Shown here piece after piece: positions 34,323 to 43,771 of a stretch of DNA of 61,019 nt. Below the pieces are notes generated by a model. The model did not search any database and was not told the origin of the DNA. It worked only from the letters and a program-made list of their open reading frames with translations. The stretch spans positions 1-61,019 of the forward strand of contig JAJDVL010000041.1 of the NCBI GenBank assembly GCA_022826155.1. The letters run 5' to 3'. This DNA comes from Prochlorococcaceae cyanobacterium jk18x22bins.40. Its GTDB lineage: Bacteria; Cyanobacteriota; Cyanobacteriia; PCC-6307; Cyanobiaceae. The translations under genes and the position numbers were made by a program. The first letter of the stretch is position 1, and each line of letters opens with the position of its first letter.

Positions 34323-34406
34323 CCTATAAAGGTTGACCATACAAGATGTTACGTTGTGACGAGTAGGATATACGCCTCAAAATCAGACACAGCTATCCTG
34401 TGAACA

Positions 34407-35348
34407 TCACACCATACAGGATTCTGCCCGCAGCAGATTGGCAAACCCAAGCAGTAGGGCCAAACGATTCTCGTTCTTCCCCAGGCTGCGGTAGCGCACC
34501 TTGCGGTAGCCAAACATCTGCTTCACATGGAAAAAGACGTGTTCCCCCTTGGACCTCACACTGGACTTGCACTCTTCCATCAGCCACTCCAGTTCATCTC
34601 TGGCTAATCTCCTGCGCTGTGACGGCCCCATGGCAATGTGCCATGCCACTTGGCGATCCTTATGGGCCTCACGCTTCTCCATTCCACGATAACCTGCATC
34701 TCCCCAGATACGGACTTCCTCTCCCTGGAGCAACTCCTCTGATGCTGTCAGGTCATGCACCTTGGCAGAGGTTGTCGCCAAGCTATGGACCAGCCCGCTT
34801 TGATCGTCCACTCCCACGTGGAGCTTCATGCCGAAGTGCCACTGGTTTCCCTTCCGGGTCTGCTTCATCTCCGGATCCCGTTCTCTTTTCCGGTTCTTCC
34901 TCGAGCTGGGCGCTTCAATGATGCTGGCATCCACAATCGTCCCTTCCTTCAGCATCAGCCCTGCTTCTGCCAGATGCTCCTTGATACTCTCAAACAACAC
35001 CTGTCCCAACCCGTGACGCTCCAGCAGATGGCGGAAGTTCAGAATTGTCGTCTCGTCCGGTACCTTGCTCATACTGATACCGGTAAAACGTCGCACGCTC
35101 TCAACCTCATAGATCATGTCTTCGGTGGCTGGATCACTGAGGTTGTAGAAGATCTGTACGCAATGCACGCGCAACATGGACTCCAACTCATAGGGCTCTC
35201 TCCCCTTTCCAGCTTTTGGGTAGTACGGCCTGATCTCCTCCAACAGGCGCTCCCAGGGAATCAGCGCATCCATCCTCTCCAGAAATCCCTCCCTCCGTGT
35301 CTTCCGCTTCTCGCTCTCGTACTCAAGGTCCGCAAAGCTCCTCTCCAC
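34407..35348 (-). CDS. IS5-family DDE transposase
   Basis: A 313-residue transposase. N-terminal DUF772-like region (PYELESMLRVHCVQIFYNLS), then the DDE catalytic core: first Asp in GTIVDASIIEAP, second in IWGDAGYRGMEKRE and the late region RSKGEHVFFHVKQMFGYRKV with the Glu. The frame is intact from a GTG start to the stop, so the element may be active. It reads toward the HEPN-like gene. Confidence 0.92.
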   Translation of the reverse strand: MERSFADLEYESEKRKTRREGFLERMDALIPWERLLEEIRPYYPKAGKGREPYELESMLRVHCVQIFYNLSDPATEDMIYEVESVRRFTGISMSKVPDETTILNFRHLLERHGLGQVLFESIKEHLAEAGLMLKEGTIVDASIIEAPSSRKNRKRERDPEMKQTRKGNQWHFGMKLHVGVDDQSGLVHSLATTSAKVHDLTASEELLQGEEVRIWGDAGYRGMEKREAHKDRQVAWHIAMGPSQRRRLARDELEWLMEECKSSVRSKGEHVFFHVKQMFGYRKVRYRSLGKNENRLALLLGFANLLRAESCMV

Positions 35349-35423
35349 TCTCTCTATCCCAGCAAAGCTCCAATCAGGGCTCCATCTTACCGCTCACCGC
35401 TCCATCTTGCCATCCCCAGAGGT

Positions 35424-35440
35424 CTTGTTCAGAGGTGCCT
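35424..35440 (-). repeat. right inverted repeat of the IS
   Basis: CTTGTTCAGAGGTGCCT on the plus strand, the imperfect inverse of the left end. Confidence 0.85.
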
Positions 35441-35468
35441 TAATTTTCTTAGGGGGCTTATGTAGCAA

Positions 35469-35507
35469 AGTGCCGAGGCTGAAAAACCTCTTCAGCACTA
35501 GCTTTTT
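35469..35507 (+). terminator. rho-independent terminator, likely of the HEPN module
   Basis: GCTGAA and TTCAGC (with AGT/ACT outer pairs and a bulge) form a stem, followed by AGCTTTTT. It is a plus-strand terminator with no plus-strand gene nearby except the HEPN-like pair, which the IS now separates from it. It lies just outside the right IS end. Confidence 0.55.
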
Positions 35508-35568
35508 CCCGACAAGGACAGCCAAAACAGGGGTTTAGAAAATAAGACTCATCTGAGACCAGTCAAAA

Positions 35569-35961
35569 CTAAAGTCTGGATGGACGCTTTGAGCTGTGAC
35601 TAGCATACCTAGTCCCTGAAAACGACAGCCTCAGGGCTTGCTTCATATTGCCAAAACCTAGTGTCCAAGGGGGATTTGCAGAGTTTCGGCACTGTGCGGC
35701 ATAAGTCCCTTTCTTAGCCTCCTGATTAATGCGATCCTTTCCCTTGTTGATTAGTCTCCCTGAAAGTTGCGCTTGGATGGCCCACATGCGGAATTTGGGA
35801 ACTCGGTCAAGCTCTTTTTCAAGCTTTTCTCCTCCCACAACCAGCTTACCTTTGCCACGGCTGAGCCACTGAAAGAATCCCTCCCCCACCTCACTGGTGG
35901 TGGGTTGCTGATTGCTCCCAAACACCTCATGGGCAGCGTTTGCATCAACAATAGCGCACAT
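35569..35961 (-). pseudogene. PIN-like protein, C-terminus probably frameshifted
   Basis: The frame begins CAIVDANAAHEVFGS, the first strand and catalytic Asp of a PIN-like nuclease family, and continues FFQWLSRGKGKLVVGGEKL and LSGRLINKGKDRINQEAKK, as in intact relatives. After that the sequence loses the expected end. In another frame it reads GMLVTAQSVHPDF, which resembles the family's missing late strand, so a frameshift is likely. It lies three nt after the AAA-ATPase remnant and was the second gene of that pair. Confidence 0.55.
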
Positions 35962-35964
35962 TGA

Positions 35965-36330
35965 TCAAGCCTCCCCTCTGGAACGTTCCGGCCATAGGGA
36001 GCGGGTCATTTCATCCATAAAGAATTGTCGATAACCGTCAGGAGCATCCAATACATTACCCTCTTTGTCAATCCGAAGGGAATGGATCCGAACATCCAGG
36101 CCACGGCGTTCAAAGAAGAGAATGGACACGTCCTCCGGTTTCAAGCTGGAGATTCTATCCCGCACATCCATGCGCACCTGGTCCATCAGATGATCGCCGC
36201 TGTGGGTTCTCCACAATCAACTGGCGCTTGGGGCCAGCCCACCTGGCAGAAGAGGCTTCCCAGGGCCGCCTGGGCGCTGGGATGAAGATGCACCTCTGGT
36301 TGTTGCAGGAGGAATGGTCGCGGACGGGAT
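35965..36330 (-). pseudogene. C-terminal remnant of a DUF3696-type AAA ATPase
   Basis: Reading the reverse strand, FLLQQPEVHLHPSAQAALGS (Walker B and signature end), RQLIVE, then THSGDHLMDQVRMDVRDRIS and a typical DUF3696 end (GYRQFFMDE) occur in the right order but in three different frames. One extra base follows CQV and another sits inside the E-T-H-S motif, where GAGAACC replaces GAGACC. An in-frame TAA precedes the first piece. The N-terminal ATPase half is gone. It is broken beyond expression. Confidence 0.7.
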
Positions 36331-36350
36331 CTTTACAGAGCTCTCAAGCA

Positions 36351-36986
36351 CTACCTTGTTTCCCTGGCTGATCCCCCAATGACGCTCTCCAGCCATGCCC
36401 TGGGTTGACCGTCTGAGATAAGGTAACCAAGTGTCAAAGATAAACAGCTAACCAAAGCTAATTTTAAGATGCCATATCTGGTTTTGTGTACGACTTTCTT
36501 GGTTCTTTTAATTGGCTTAGATTTATGATCAAAAAAATAATAAAATAAATGGACTTTATCTGGTAATTTACTAATATGAAAACATTCAAGTTCAGTCAGG
36601 TTCCCATTTTCCACAATATAGAGTTTGAACATATGAAAATTATTAATAAGAACACATCTCGGACGATTTTTCTCTTTAAGCATATCAAAATATTCGTTTA
36701 CTTGTTGATCAAATGCTTTATTTAGATTCTCCCCAGAACTTTTATTTTCAATTAGAATAACACCAGGCCAAAGAACATCAATCCGCTTCCTGTTCTCATT
36801 CTTGGAAATGTCATACTCAAAATGGATATTGCTAGCAAAGCGGTCAATGTTAAAAATCCCAAAGAACTCATTGATAAAAGTTTGGGACTCTTTAGATTCT
36901 CTTATGTTATACTTTCTCGTCCACCTTTCCACAAACTCTCTGGCTTTTTCGTGAATCCTCTTCTTGTGCTCAGAACTTAACTCCAT
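36351..36986 (-). CDS. PD-(D/E)XK nuclease-domain protein with apparent membrane helix
   Basis: A 211-residue AT-rich protein. Residues about 1-155 resemble the N-terminal nuclease domain of MmeI/type IIG restriction-modification enzymes: FVERWTRKYN, FINEFFGIFNID, the D...E-x-K site in KRIDVLWPGVILIENKS, PRCVLINNFHMFKLY, then LPDKVHLFYYFFD. No methyltransferase follows; instead there is a basic linker (KPIKRTKKVVHKTRYG) and a hydrophobic stretch ILKLALVSCLSLTLGYLI. The last about 18 residues are GC-rich and may come from the adjoining AAA remnant, so this could be a truncated gene. Confidence 0.6.
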   Translation of the reverse strand: MELSSEHKKRIHEKAREFVERWTRKYNIRESKESQTFINEFFGIFNIDRFASNIHFEYDISKNENRKRIDVLWPGVILIENKSSGENLNKAFDQQVNEYFDMLKEKNRPRCVLINNFHMFKLYIVENGNLTELECFHISKLPDKVHLFYYFFDHKSKPIKRTKKVVHKTRYGILKLALVSCLSLTLGYLISDGQPRAWLESVIGGSARETR

Positions 36987-37004
36987 GGCACAAAAAGCAG
37001 AGTC

Positions 37005-37718
37005 TCAGTCCCCGGTAGGACAAGCCGCCTCGTCACACAAAATCAATACCTCCCCCTTTGAGGCCACCAGCTTGGCCGGAGTCCGTGCCGGATCTTCGCC
37101 GGGATCCAACAACCGCTGCAAGGCCTGCTGCTTGGCGGCGCCGGCCACCAGGATGATCACCTGCTGGGCAGCACTCAGCAGGGGCGCCGTCATGGACACC
37201 CGCGGCAGACTTTTCCCCAGGCCCACGGTGACCCAGCGGTCCTTCACGCCCACTGCCGCCGTGCCGGGGAAGAGGGATGCGGTGTGGCCGTCGTCCCCCA
37301 GGCCGAGGAGCGCCAGATCAAGCTGGGGCGGTTGGCCTGGGCAGAGGGTGTTCAGAAGATCGCCATAGGCCTGGGCCGTGGCCTCGGGGTTGGGCAGATG
37401 GGTGGCCACAGGGTGGAACCGTGCCCGGTGGGCGCGGCTGCCGCTGAGGAGACAGCGGCGCACCATGCGGGCGTTGCTGGCGGGATCCTGGACATCCACC
37501 CAGCGCTCGTCCCCCAGCACCAGCTCCACCCTCTCCCAGAGCAGGTCCTCCTGCCCCAGGTGGCCGTAGGCAGCCTCCGGTGTGCTGCCCCCCGCCAGGG
37601 CCACGACGCAACGGGGCTTCCGGGTGGTGGTGCTACGGATCACCGCGGCCATGGCGGTGGCAGCGGCTTGGGCCAGGGCCGCTTTGTCCGGGCTGCGTTG
37701 CAGGCGGTAGCAGGTCAT
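37005..37718 (-). CDS. pgl: 6-phosphogluconolactonase
   Basis: Hydrolyses 6-phosphogluconolactone in the oxidative pentose phosphate pathway, the main dark NADPH source in cyanobacteria. It is 237 residues with ALAGGSTPEAAYGHL, VLGDERWVD and the active-site region LLGLGDDGHTASLFPGT. ATG 37718 overlaps the gnd stop as ATGA; a start three codons upstream is also open. Confidence 0.94.
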   Translation of the reverse strand: MTCYRLQRSPDKAALAQAAATAMAAVIRSTTTRKPRCVVALAGGSTPEAAYGHLGQEDLLWERVELVLGDERWVDVQDPASNARMVRRCLLSGSRAHRARFHPVATHLPNPEATAQAYGDLLNTLCPGQPPQLDLALLGLGDDGHTASLFPGTAAVGVKDRWVTVGLGKSLPRVSMTAPLLSAAQQVIILVAGAAKQQALQRLLDPGEDPARTPAKLVASKGEVLILCDEAACPTGD

Positions 37719-39133
37719 GCCAGCCACTCCGTGTGGAAGCTCCCCTCCCGGTCCACCCGTTCATAGGTGTGGGAGCCAAAGCAGTCCCGCATGGCCTGCA
37801 CGGCGTTCTGGGGCAGCCGAGGTGAGCGGTAGCTGTCGATGTAATGCAGGGCTGCCGAGAGGCACGGCAGGGGGATGCCCGTCCGGGCGCCCGCCTGCAC
37901 AACGGTGCGCAGGTTGTCCAGGCGGGCGTTGATCTGCTGGGCAAACCAGGGATCCACCATCAGGTTGGGAAGCTGGGGAGTCTCGCGGAAGGCGTCCTGA
38001 ATCCGGCTCAGCAGCTTGGCGCGGATGATGCAGCCCCCTTTCCAGATTCTCGCGATGTTGGTGAGGTTCAGGCCGTAGTTGTGCCGTTTTGAACCGTGCC
38101 GCAGCAGGGCAAGCCCCTGGGCATAGCTGGTGATGATGCTGAGAATTACGGCATCCCGCAGCGGCGCCATGCCGTCCTCCACGCTGCCCAGCTCCACAGG
38201 GGTAGCAGGGGGACCAGCCAGAACGGTGCCGGCCTTGACCCGCTCCGCCTTCAGGGAACTCAACACCCGGGCGTTGACGGATTCATAGATGGTGGGCACC
38301 GCCACCCCCATCTCCAGGGCGCTGATCACCGTCCAGACGCCTGTGCCCTTCTGGCCGGCCACGTCCAGGATTTTTTCCACCAGATGGGCGCCGCTCTCCG
38401 GATCTTTGGTGCGCAGACACACCTCCGTGATTTCCACCAGGTAGGAACTCAATTCCTCCATCTGGTTCCAGGCGCCCACCACGTCAGCCATGGCCTGGCC
38501 GTTGAGCCCGGCGCCGCGCTTCATCAAATCGTAGGCTTCCGCCAGGATCTGCTCCACGCCGTATTCAATGCCGTTGTGAACGGTCTTGACGAAGTGGCCA
38601 GCCCCACCGGGACCCATGTAGGCCACGCAGGGACCGTCCTCCACCTGGGCGGCCATGGTTTCCACCAGACTGGCGATGGCTTGATAGGCCTCCCTGGTGC
38701 CGCCGGGCATCATGCTGGGTCCCTCCAGGGCCCCCTTGGCCCCGCCGGAGATGCCCATCCCGATGTACCCGAAACTCCGGCTTTCCAGGTTTTGCACCCG
38801 TTGCTCCGTGTCCATGTAGAGGGAGTTGCCGCCGTCAATGAGCAGGTCCCCTTCCTCCAGAAGGGGCGCCAGGGTGTCAATGGTGGCGTCAATGGGGGCG
38901 CCCGCCTTGATCATCATCAGGATGCGGCGGGGGCGTTCCAACTGCTGGACAAATTCCGGCAGGCTGTAGGCCGCTTGAATGGCCTTGCCGGATCCACGAC
39001 CCGCCATGAAGGCGTCCGTCTTCTCGCGGGTGCGGTTGTAGACCACGCTACTGAAGCCGTTGCGCTCGGCGTTGAGGATGAGGTTTTCTCCCATGACGCC
39101 GAGGCCGACCAGGCCGAAATGCGCCTTGCTCAT
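37715..39133 (-). CDS. gnd: 6-phosphogluconate dehydrogenase (decarboxylating)
   Basis: NADP-dependent conversion of 6-phosphogluconate to ribulose 5-phosphate. It is 472 residues with the Rossmann motif GLVGLGVMGENLILN, the catalytic GISGGAKGALEGPSMMPGG and GPGGAGHFVKTVHNGIEYG, and a C-terminal NLTNIARIWKGGCIIRAKLL helix region. It is upstream of and coupled to pgl, so two consecutive enzymes are co-translated. Confidence 0.97.
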   Translation of the reverse strand: MSKAHFGLVGLGVMGENLILNAERNGFSSVVYNRTREKTDAFMAGRGSGKAIQAAYSLPEFVQQLERPRRILMMIKAGAPIDATIDTLAPLLEEGDLLIDGGNSLYMDTEQRVQNLESRSFGYIGMGISGGAKGALEGPSMMPGGTREAYQAIASLVETMAAQVEDGPCVAYMGPGGAGHFVKTVHNGIEYGVEQILAEAYDLMKRGAGLNGQAMADVVGAWNQMEELSSYLVEITEVCLRTKDPESGAHLVEKILDVAGQKGTGVWTVISALEMGVAVPTIYESVNARVLSSLKAERVKAGTVLAGPPATPVELGSVEDGMAPLRDAVILSIITSYAQGLALLRHGSKRHNYGLNLTNIARIWKGGCIIRAKLLSRIQDAFRETPQLPNLMVDPWFAQQINARLDNLRTVVQAGARTGIPLPCLSAALHYIDSYRSPRLPQNAVQAMRDCFGSHTYERVDREGSFHTEWLA

Positions 39134-39219
39134 GACGTGTTGCTGGACTAGGAACAGTGTGGCCGGATTGGCCTTAAGGGACTGCGAAGAGTCCGGTCAT
39201 CGGCGTGACGAGGTCACGC

Positions 39220-40512
39220 TCAGATCACCATGTTGTTGGGAATCGTGGCGTTTTTAATCACCACCACCAGGCTGCTGCGGATGTAGAAGCCCAGCTCGGG
39301 GCGGTCAGCGTCCTCGATGTGGTCCTTGTTGATGATCTGCACGTTGTTGCCAATGCGCACGTTTTTATCCAGGATGGCTCCCTTCACCGTGGAGCCGGCC
39401 CCCACCCCCAAGGGAATGCCCCCCTTGGCGCGCACCGCGTCCCGCTGGCCGTTGGACTCGTAGTAGTCGCTCCCCATGGTCAGGGTGTCCTGCAGCACGG
39501 CGCCGCTCTCGATGCGGCTGCGTACCCCCAGCACGCACTTGTGAATGCTGCAGTCCTTCAGGATGGAGCCGTCCCCAAGGATGGACTCGGTCACGTGACT
39601 GTCCAGCAGCTTGGTGGGGGGCAGGTAACGGGGACGGGTGTAGATGGGGAAGTTCTCGTCGTAAAACGAAAACGCCGGCAAAGGCTGCTCGGTCAGGGCC
39701 AGGTTGGCTTCGTAAAACGCCCGGATCGTGCCGATGTCCTCCCAGTAGTCGTTGAACAGGTAGGCCCGCAGATCGTGATTCTGCAATGCCGTGGGGATGA
39801 TCTCCTTGCCGAAGTCCGTTGCTGAGGGATTCTGGTCCAGCAGGTCAAACAGGGCCTTCCGGCTGAAGACGTAAATGCCCATGGAGGCCAGGTGGGGCTT
39901 CTCCCGGGACTCCTCTGGCGAGATCCCGTAGGCCGAGGTGTCCACCCGCATCCGGGCCAGGGCCTCGCCGCTGGGCTTCTCGCGGAATTCCAGGATGCGC
40001 CGTGAGGAATCCGTGCGCATGAGACCAAAGCTCTGACCCTGCTCCGGGGTGACCGGCAGGGCCGCCACGCTGATGTCCGCCCCCAGGGCCCGGTGGGAGG
40101 CCACAAAGGCGCCGTAGTCCATGCGGTAGAGCTGGTCACCGCTGAGGATCAGGTACTCGTCCACGTCCCACTCCTGGAAGAGCCACTTGTACTTGCGCAC
40201 CGCATCGGCGGTGCCTTCAAACCAACTGGGGCTCTCCGGGGTTTGCTGGGCCGCCAGAACCTCCACAAAACCATGGCCAAACCCTGCAGAGAGGTTGTAG
40301 GTGCGGGAGAGGTGGCGGTTGAGGGAGGCGCTGTTGAACTGGGTCAGGGCATAGATCTTGGTGATGCCCGAATTGATGCAGTTGCTGACGGGAATGTCGA
40401 TAAGGCGGTACTTGGCGGCCAGGGGAACCGCCGGCTTGGCCCGCATTTTGGTGAGGGGAAAGAGACGGGTTCCGGCGCCGCCGCCGAGGATGATTCCCAA
40501 GACCCGCTTCAT
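39220..40512 (-). CDS. glgC: glucose-1-phosphate adenylyltransferase (ADP-glucose pyrophosphorylase)
   Basis: Makes ADP-glucose for glycogen. It is 430 residues. The nucleotidyltransferase signature is [20 protein letters not shown] at the N-terminus; then [22 protein letters not shown] and [15 protein letters not shown]. The C-terminal left-handed helix ends with the regulatory [19 protein letters not shown], where lysine binds 3-phosphoglycerate. ATG 40512 was chosen over an upstream frame extension. The 86-nt gap to gnd shows no clear terminator. Confidence 0.97.
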   Translation of the reverse strand: MKRVLGIILGGGAGTRLFPLTKMRAKPAVPLAAKYRLIDIPVSNCINSGITKIYALTQFNSASLNRHLSRTYNLSAGFGHGFVEVLAAQQTPESPSWFEGTADAVRKYKWLFQEWDVDEYLILSGDQLYRMDYGAFVASHRALGADISVAALPVTPEQGQSFGLMRTDSSRRILEFREKPSGEALARMRVDTSAYGISPEESREKPHLASMGIYVFSRKALFDLLDQNPSATDFGKEIIPTALQNHDLRAYLFNDYWEDIGTIRAFYEANLALTEQPLPAFSFYDENFPIYTRPRYLPPTKLLDSHVTESILGDGSILKDCSIHKCVLGVRSRIESGAVLQDTLTMGSDYYESNGQRDAVRAKGGIPLGVGAGSTVKGAILDKNVRIGNNVQIINKDHIEDADRPELGFYIRSSLVVVIKNATIPNNMVI

Positions 40513-40578
40513 GGACACGCTGCTGACAACGCCACTTTCGTTGATGGAGGGCGCAAACGGCAAGACCCCGTGGACGAA

Positions 40579-41886
40579 TCAAGACGTCTCTGCCTGATCC
40601 AGGTCAAATAATTCACACACAACCTGGAGTTGCTGCAGTCGCTTCTGCCGTTCCATGGGTCCCCGCAGCCGGGTCACGGGGCCGTGGAGCACCTTGTTGA
40701 TGATCCCTTTGCTGAGGGCCTCCACCACGTTCTTCTCCCGGACCGAAAGATCCGGCCCCATGCGGCTGAGGGCTTTGAGCAACTCCTGTTCCCGCACCTG
40801 GTCCAGGTTGCGCCGCAACCGGTTCAGCACAGGGACGGCTTCCAGCCCGTCCCACCAAGTGAGAAAGTCCTCAGCATCCTGGCGCAACAGGGCCTCGGCC
40901 ACCTTGGCCGTGGCCTGACGGGCCTCCCGGTTGCGGGCCACCACTTCCTCCAGGTCGTCCACGTCGTAGGCCGCCACCCCGTCCACCGCCACCACGTCGG
41001 CGGTGATGTTGCGGGGCACGCCAATGTCGAAAAGCTTGAGGCGGCGGATGGGAGCCAACCGCTCCAGCCGGGCCCGGGTGAGCATGGGGGTGGTGGCTGC
41101 CGTGCTGGTGAACACCATGGAGGCCCGTCCCAGTTCTTCATCCAGCTTCTCCAGGCCGATGCAGCGAATGACGAGCTGGGGAAAGTCCCTGGCCAGAGCC
41201 TCTGCCCGGGCCGTGGTTCTGTTCACCAGAGTGAGCGCCGTGCAGCCCTTCGCCGCCAGGTGCTGCACCAGCAACCGCCCCATCCGGCCACAGCCCACCA
41301 CGGCAACGGTCTCCTCCCCGAGGCCCACAGGGTGCTGTGTACCCCGCTCCTGGGCGCATTTGAGCTGGGCCAGTTCCACCGCAGCGCTGCTGATGGAGAC
41401 GGCCCCTGTGCCCAACCTGGTTTCACTGCGCACCCGCTTGCCGGTGCTGACGGCCTGGTTGAGCAGCCGCCCCAAAATGGGACCGGTGGATTTGTGTTCC
41501 TGCCCCAGTCGCGCCATTTTCTTCACCTGGGCCAGGATTTGCCCTTCCCCCAGCACCAGGCTGTCCAGACCGGCGGCAACCCGCAGCAGATGGTCAATGG
41601 CTTCGGCGTGATGAAGAACAAAAAGATGGGGCTTCAACTCCGTGGCCGGCAGGCCGCTGCGGTGGCTGAGGAAGCGGGCCATGGCGGCGATGCCTGCATC
41701 GGCATGGCGCAGGAGGGTATAGATCTCCAGCCTGTTACAGGTGCTGAGAATGGACGCTTCCTGCACCTCCTGCACCGCCATCAAGCTCCTGAGGGAGCTG
41801 GGCAAGGTCTCGTCCGTAATGCTGAGCCGCTCCCGCACCTCCACTGGCGCGGTGCGATGGCTGAGGCCAATGACGGCAATGTGCAT
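40579..41886 (-). CDS. hemA: glutamyl-tRNA reductase
   Basis: First committed enzyme of tetrapyrrole synthesis by the C5 route, reducing glutamyl-tRNA to glutamate semialdehyde. It is 435 residues with GLSHRTAPVEVRER, catalytic Cys50 in ILSTCNRLEIY, GEGQILAQVKKM and the NADPH site VGCGRMGRLLVQHL. It runs 45 nt downstream of glpX. Confidence 0.96.
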   Translation of the reverse strand: MHIAVIGLSHRTAPVEVRERLSITDETLPSSLRSLMAVQEVQEASILSTCNRLEIYTLLRHADAGIAAMARFLSHRSGLPATELKPHLFVLHHAEAIDHLLRVAAGLDSLVLGEGQILAQVKKMARLGQEHKSTGPILGRLLNQAVSTGKRVRSETRLGTGAVSISSAAVELAQLKCAQERGTQHPVGLGEETVAVVGCGRMGRLLVQHLAAKGCTALTLVNRTTARAEALARDFPQLVIRCIGLEKLDEELGRASMVFTSTAATTPMLTRARLERLAPIRRLKLFDIGVPRNITADVVAVDGVAAYDVDDLEEVVARNREARQATAKVAEALLRQDAEDFLTWWDGLEAVPVLNRLRRNLDQVREQELLKALSRMGPDLSVREKNVVEALSKGIINKVLHGPVTRLRGPMERQKRLQQLQVVCELFDLDQAETS

Positions 41887-41931
41887 GGGAGGTGGGATTT
41901 GGAGAGGGCGCTGGCGTCTCGGCGCAACGAC

Positions 41932-42936
41932 TCAGCGCAACGACACCTTGGTGGCGCCCGCTTTGATGTGGACCGTGTTGGTGAAACGGGCTGTGTGATC
42001 CAGGGAGGAAATCACCAGGCTGCTGGTGCGGGTGCAGTCCGGCTCGAACTTCACCCCGTGAAACAGGAGACCATCCGTAATGCCGCTGGCAGCAAAGACT
42101 ACGTTCCGGCCACTGGCCAATTCCTCCGCCCCGTAGATACGGTCGGGATCCGTAATGCCCATCTCCGCCAGTCGCGCCAGGTTGCCCTCTTTGGTGAGGT
42201 CGGCCCATTCCTTGGTCATGGCGATGGCGGGGTCATAGACCAGTTGCCCCTGGAAGTGGCCCCCCAGGCAGCGCAACGCCGCTGCGGAAATCACCCCCTC
42301 GGGAGCCGCGCCGATGCCCATGAGGCAGTGGGTGCCGGTCCCCTCAAAACCACAGGCAATGGCGGCGCTCACGTCCCCGTCGCTGATGGGCTTGACGCGG
42401 GCGCCGGCGCTGCGAATCTCGGCGATCAGGGTTTTGTGGCGGGCGCGATCCATCACCACCACCACCAACTCGTTCAGGGCCAGCCCCAGGCAGTCCGCCA
42501 GGATCTTGAGATTGTCCGTGGGTGACTTGCGGATATCCACTTTGCCCTTGGCGGCTGGCGGCGCCGCCAGCTTGTTCATGTAGAAGTCCGGCGCGTTGAA
42601 CAGGCCGCCACGGTCACTGGCGGCCAGAACCGCCATGGAGCCGGGCTGGGCGTTGGCGCAAAGATTGGTTCCTTCACAGGGATCAACGGCGAAATCCACA
42701 CCGGGACCGTGGCCGCTGCCCACCTCCTCGCCGATGTACAGCATGGGGGCTTCATCCCGTTCCCCCTCGCCGATCACAATGCGGCCCTGCATGGGAATGG
42801 TGCCCATGCGTTTGCGCATGGCTTCCACAGCAGCGGCATCCGCATCGTTTTTGCGTCCCTGACCGGTGAGCTGGGCTGACGCGATGGCCGCCTGTTCGAC
42901 GACTTCCAGCAGTTCCTGAATCAGGTTGCGGTCCAC
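41932..42936 (-). CDS. glpX: class II fructose-1,6-/sedoheptulose-1,7-bisphosphatase
   Basis: The dual-specificity phosphatase of the cyanobacterial Calvin cycle. It is 334 residues. [20 protein letters not shown] and [13 protein letters not shown] carry the metal ligands; [20 protein letters not shown] follows. The start is a GTG that gives [17 protein letters not shown], the typical N-terminus. It diverges from rpe, so two pentose-cycle genes share a 123-nt intergenic region. Confidence 0.96.
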   Translation of the reverse strand: MDRNLIQELLEVVEQAAIASAQLTGQGRKNDADAAAVEAMRKRMGTIPMQGRIVIGEGERDEAPMLYIGEEVGSGHGPGVDFAVDPCEGTNLCANAQPGSMAVLAASDRGGLFNAPDFYMNKLAAPPAAKGKVDIRKSPTDNLKILADCLGLALNELVVVVMDRARHKTLIAEIRSAGARVKPISDGDVSAAIACGFEGTGTHCLMGIGAAPEGVISAAALRCLGGHFQGQLVYDPAIAMTKEWADLTKEGNLARLAEMGITDPDRIYGAEELASGRNVVFAASGITDGLLFHGVKFEPDCTRTSSLVISSLDHTARFTNTVHIKAGATKVSLR

Positions 42937-43059
42937 GGATTCTCAAGCAAAGGTCTGATGCCCACCCCCAACGGAGGCGGGAGCGCAGGTGAGTCTATCA
43001 GCGCCCTGCCACAACCGCCGGTTAGGCTGATGGCGAGCCCGTCCCACTCCCACAGCGCC

Positions 43060-43743
43060 ATGTCTCCCAAGCCCCTTGTGATTGCCCCGTCCATCCTGTC
43101 GGCGGACTTTGCGCGGCTGGGGGATGAAGTGCGGGCCGTGGACCAGGCCGGTGCGGATTGGATTCACGTGGACGTGATGGATGGGCGCTTTGTGCCCAAT
43201 CTCACCATCGGTCCGCTGGTGGTGGCCGCTCTGCGCCCGATCACTGAAAAGCCTCTGGATGTTCACCTGATGATCGTGGAGCCGGAGAAATATGTCCCGG
43301 ACTTTGCCCGGGCGGGGGCCGACCACATCTACGTGCAAGTGGAAGCCTGCCCCCACCTTCATCGCAATCTGGCCCAGATCAAGGACCTGGGAAAAAAAGC
43401 GGGCGCCGTGCTCAACCCCGGCACCCCCCTCAGCAGCCTGGAGTACTGCCTTGAACTCTGCGACATGGTGTTGATCATGTCCGTGAATCCCGGTTTTGGC
43501 GGGCAAAGCTTCATCCCTTCGGCGCTGGACAAGATCCGCGCCCTGCGCCACATGTGTGACGACCGTGGTCTGGATCCCTGGATCGAGGTGGATGGCGGCG
43601 TCAAGGCCAGCAATGCCTGGAGCGTCATTGATGCTGGCGCCAACGCCTTGGTGGCGGGCTCGGCAGTGTTCGGGGCGGCGGACTACGCCACCGCCATTGA
43701 CGGCATCCGCAACAGCCGCAACCCCGCCATGGCAGCAGCCTGA
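43060..43743 (+). CDS. rpe: ribulose-phosphate 3-epimerase
   Basis: Interconverts ribulose and xylulose 5-phosphates in the Calvin and pentose phosphate cycles. It is 227 residues with [17 protein letters not shown], the active-site [30 protein letters not shown] and [14 protein letters not shown] 43060 matches the family; in-frame ATGs upstream add only an atypical segment. Confidence 0.96.
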   Translation: MSPKPLVIAPSILSADFARLGDEVRAVDQAGADWIHVDVMDGRFVPNLTIGPLVVAALRPITEKPLDVHLMIVEPEKYVPDFARAGADHIYVQVEACPHLHRNLAQIKDLGKKAGAVLNPGTPLSSLEYCLELCDMVLIMSVNPGFGGQSFIPSALDKIRALRHMCDDRGLDPWIEVDGGVKASNAWSVIDAGANALVAGSAVFGAADYATAIDGIRNSRNPAMAAA

Positions 43744-43771
43744 ATCCTTGCCCTCACTCAACCGGATGGCT

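Larger units (their letters stand above)
34306..35440 (-). mobile_element. IS5-family insertion sequence
   Basis: A 1135-bp element with one transposase gene. Terminal inverted repeats of 17 bp match at 15 positions: AGGAACCTCTGAATAAG at the left end (34306-34322) and the complement of CTTGTTCAGAGGTGCCT at the right end (35424-35440). Both ends are flanked by TA; no longer duplication is clear, though CTAA and TTAA flank one base further in. It lies between the HEPN-like gene and a plus-strand terminator hairpin. Confidence 0.85.

Noticed and set aside
38096..39151. A 351-codon plus-strand frame
   Set aside because: Antisense to gnd; His- and Gly-rich shadow without domains.
40630..42525. 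A 631-codon open frame on the plus strand
   Set aside because: It lies antisense to hemA and the 3' part of glpX, is rich in H, Q, G and P, and resembles nothing. It is a high-GC shadow frame.
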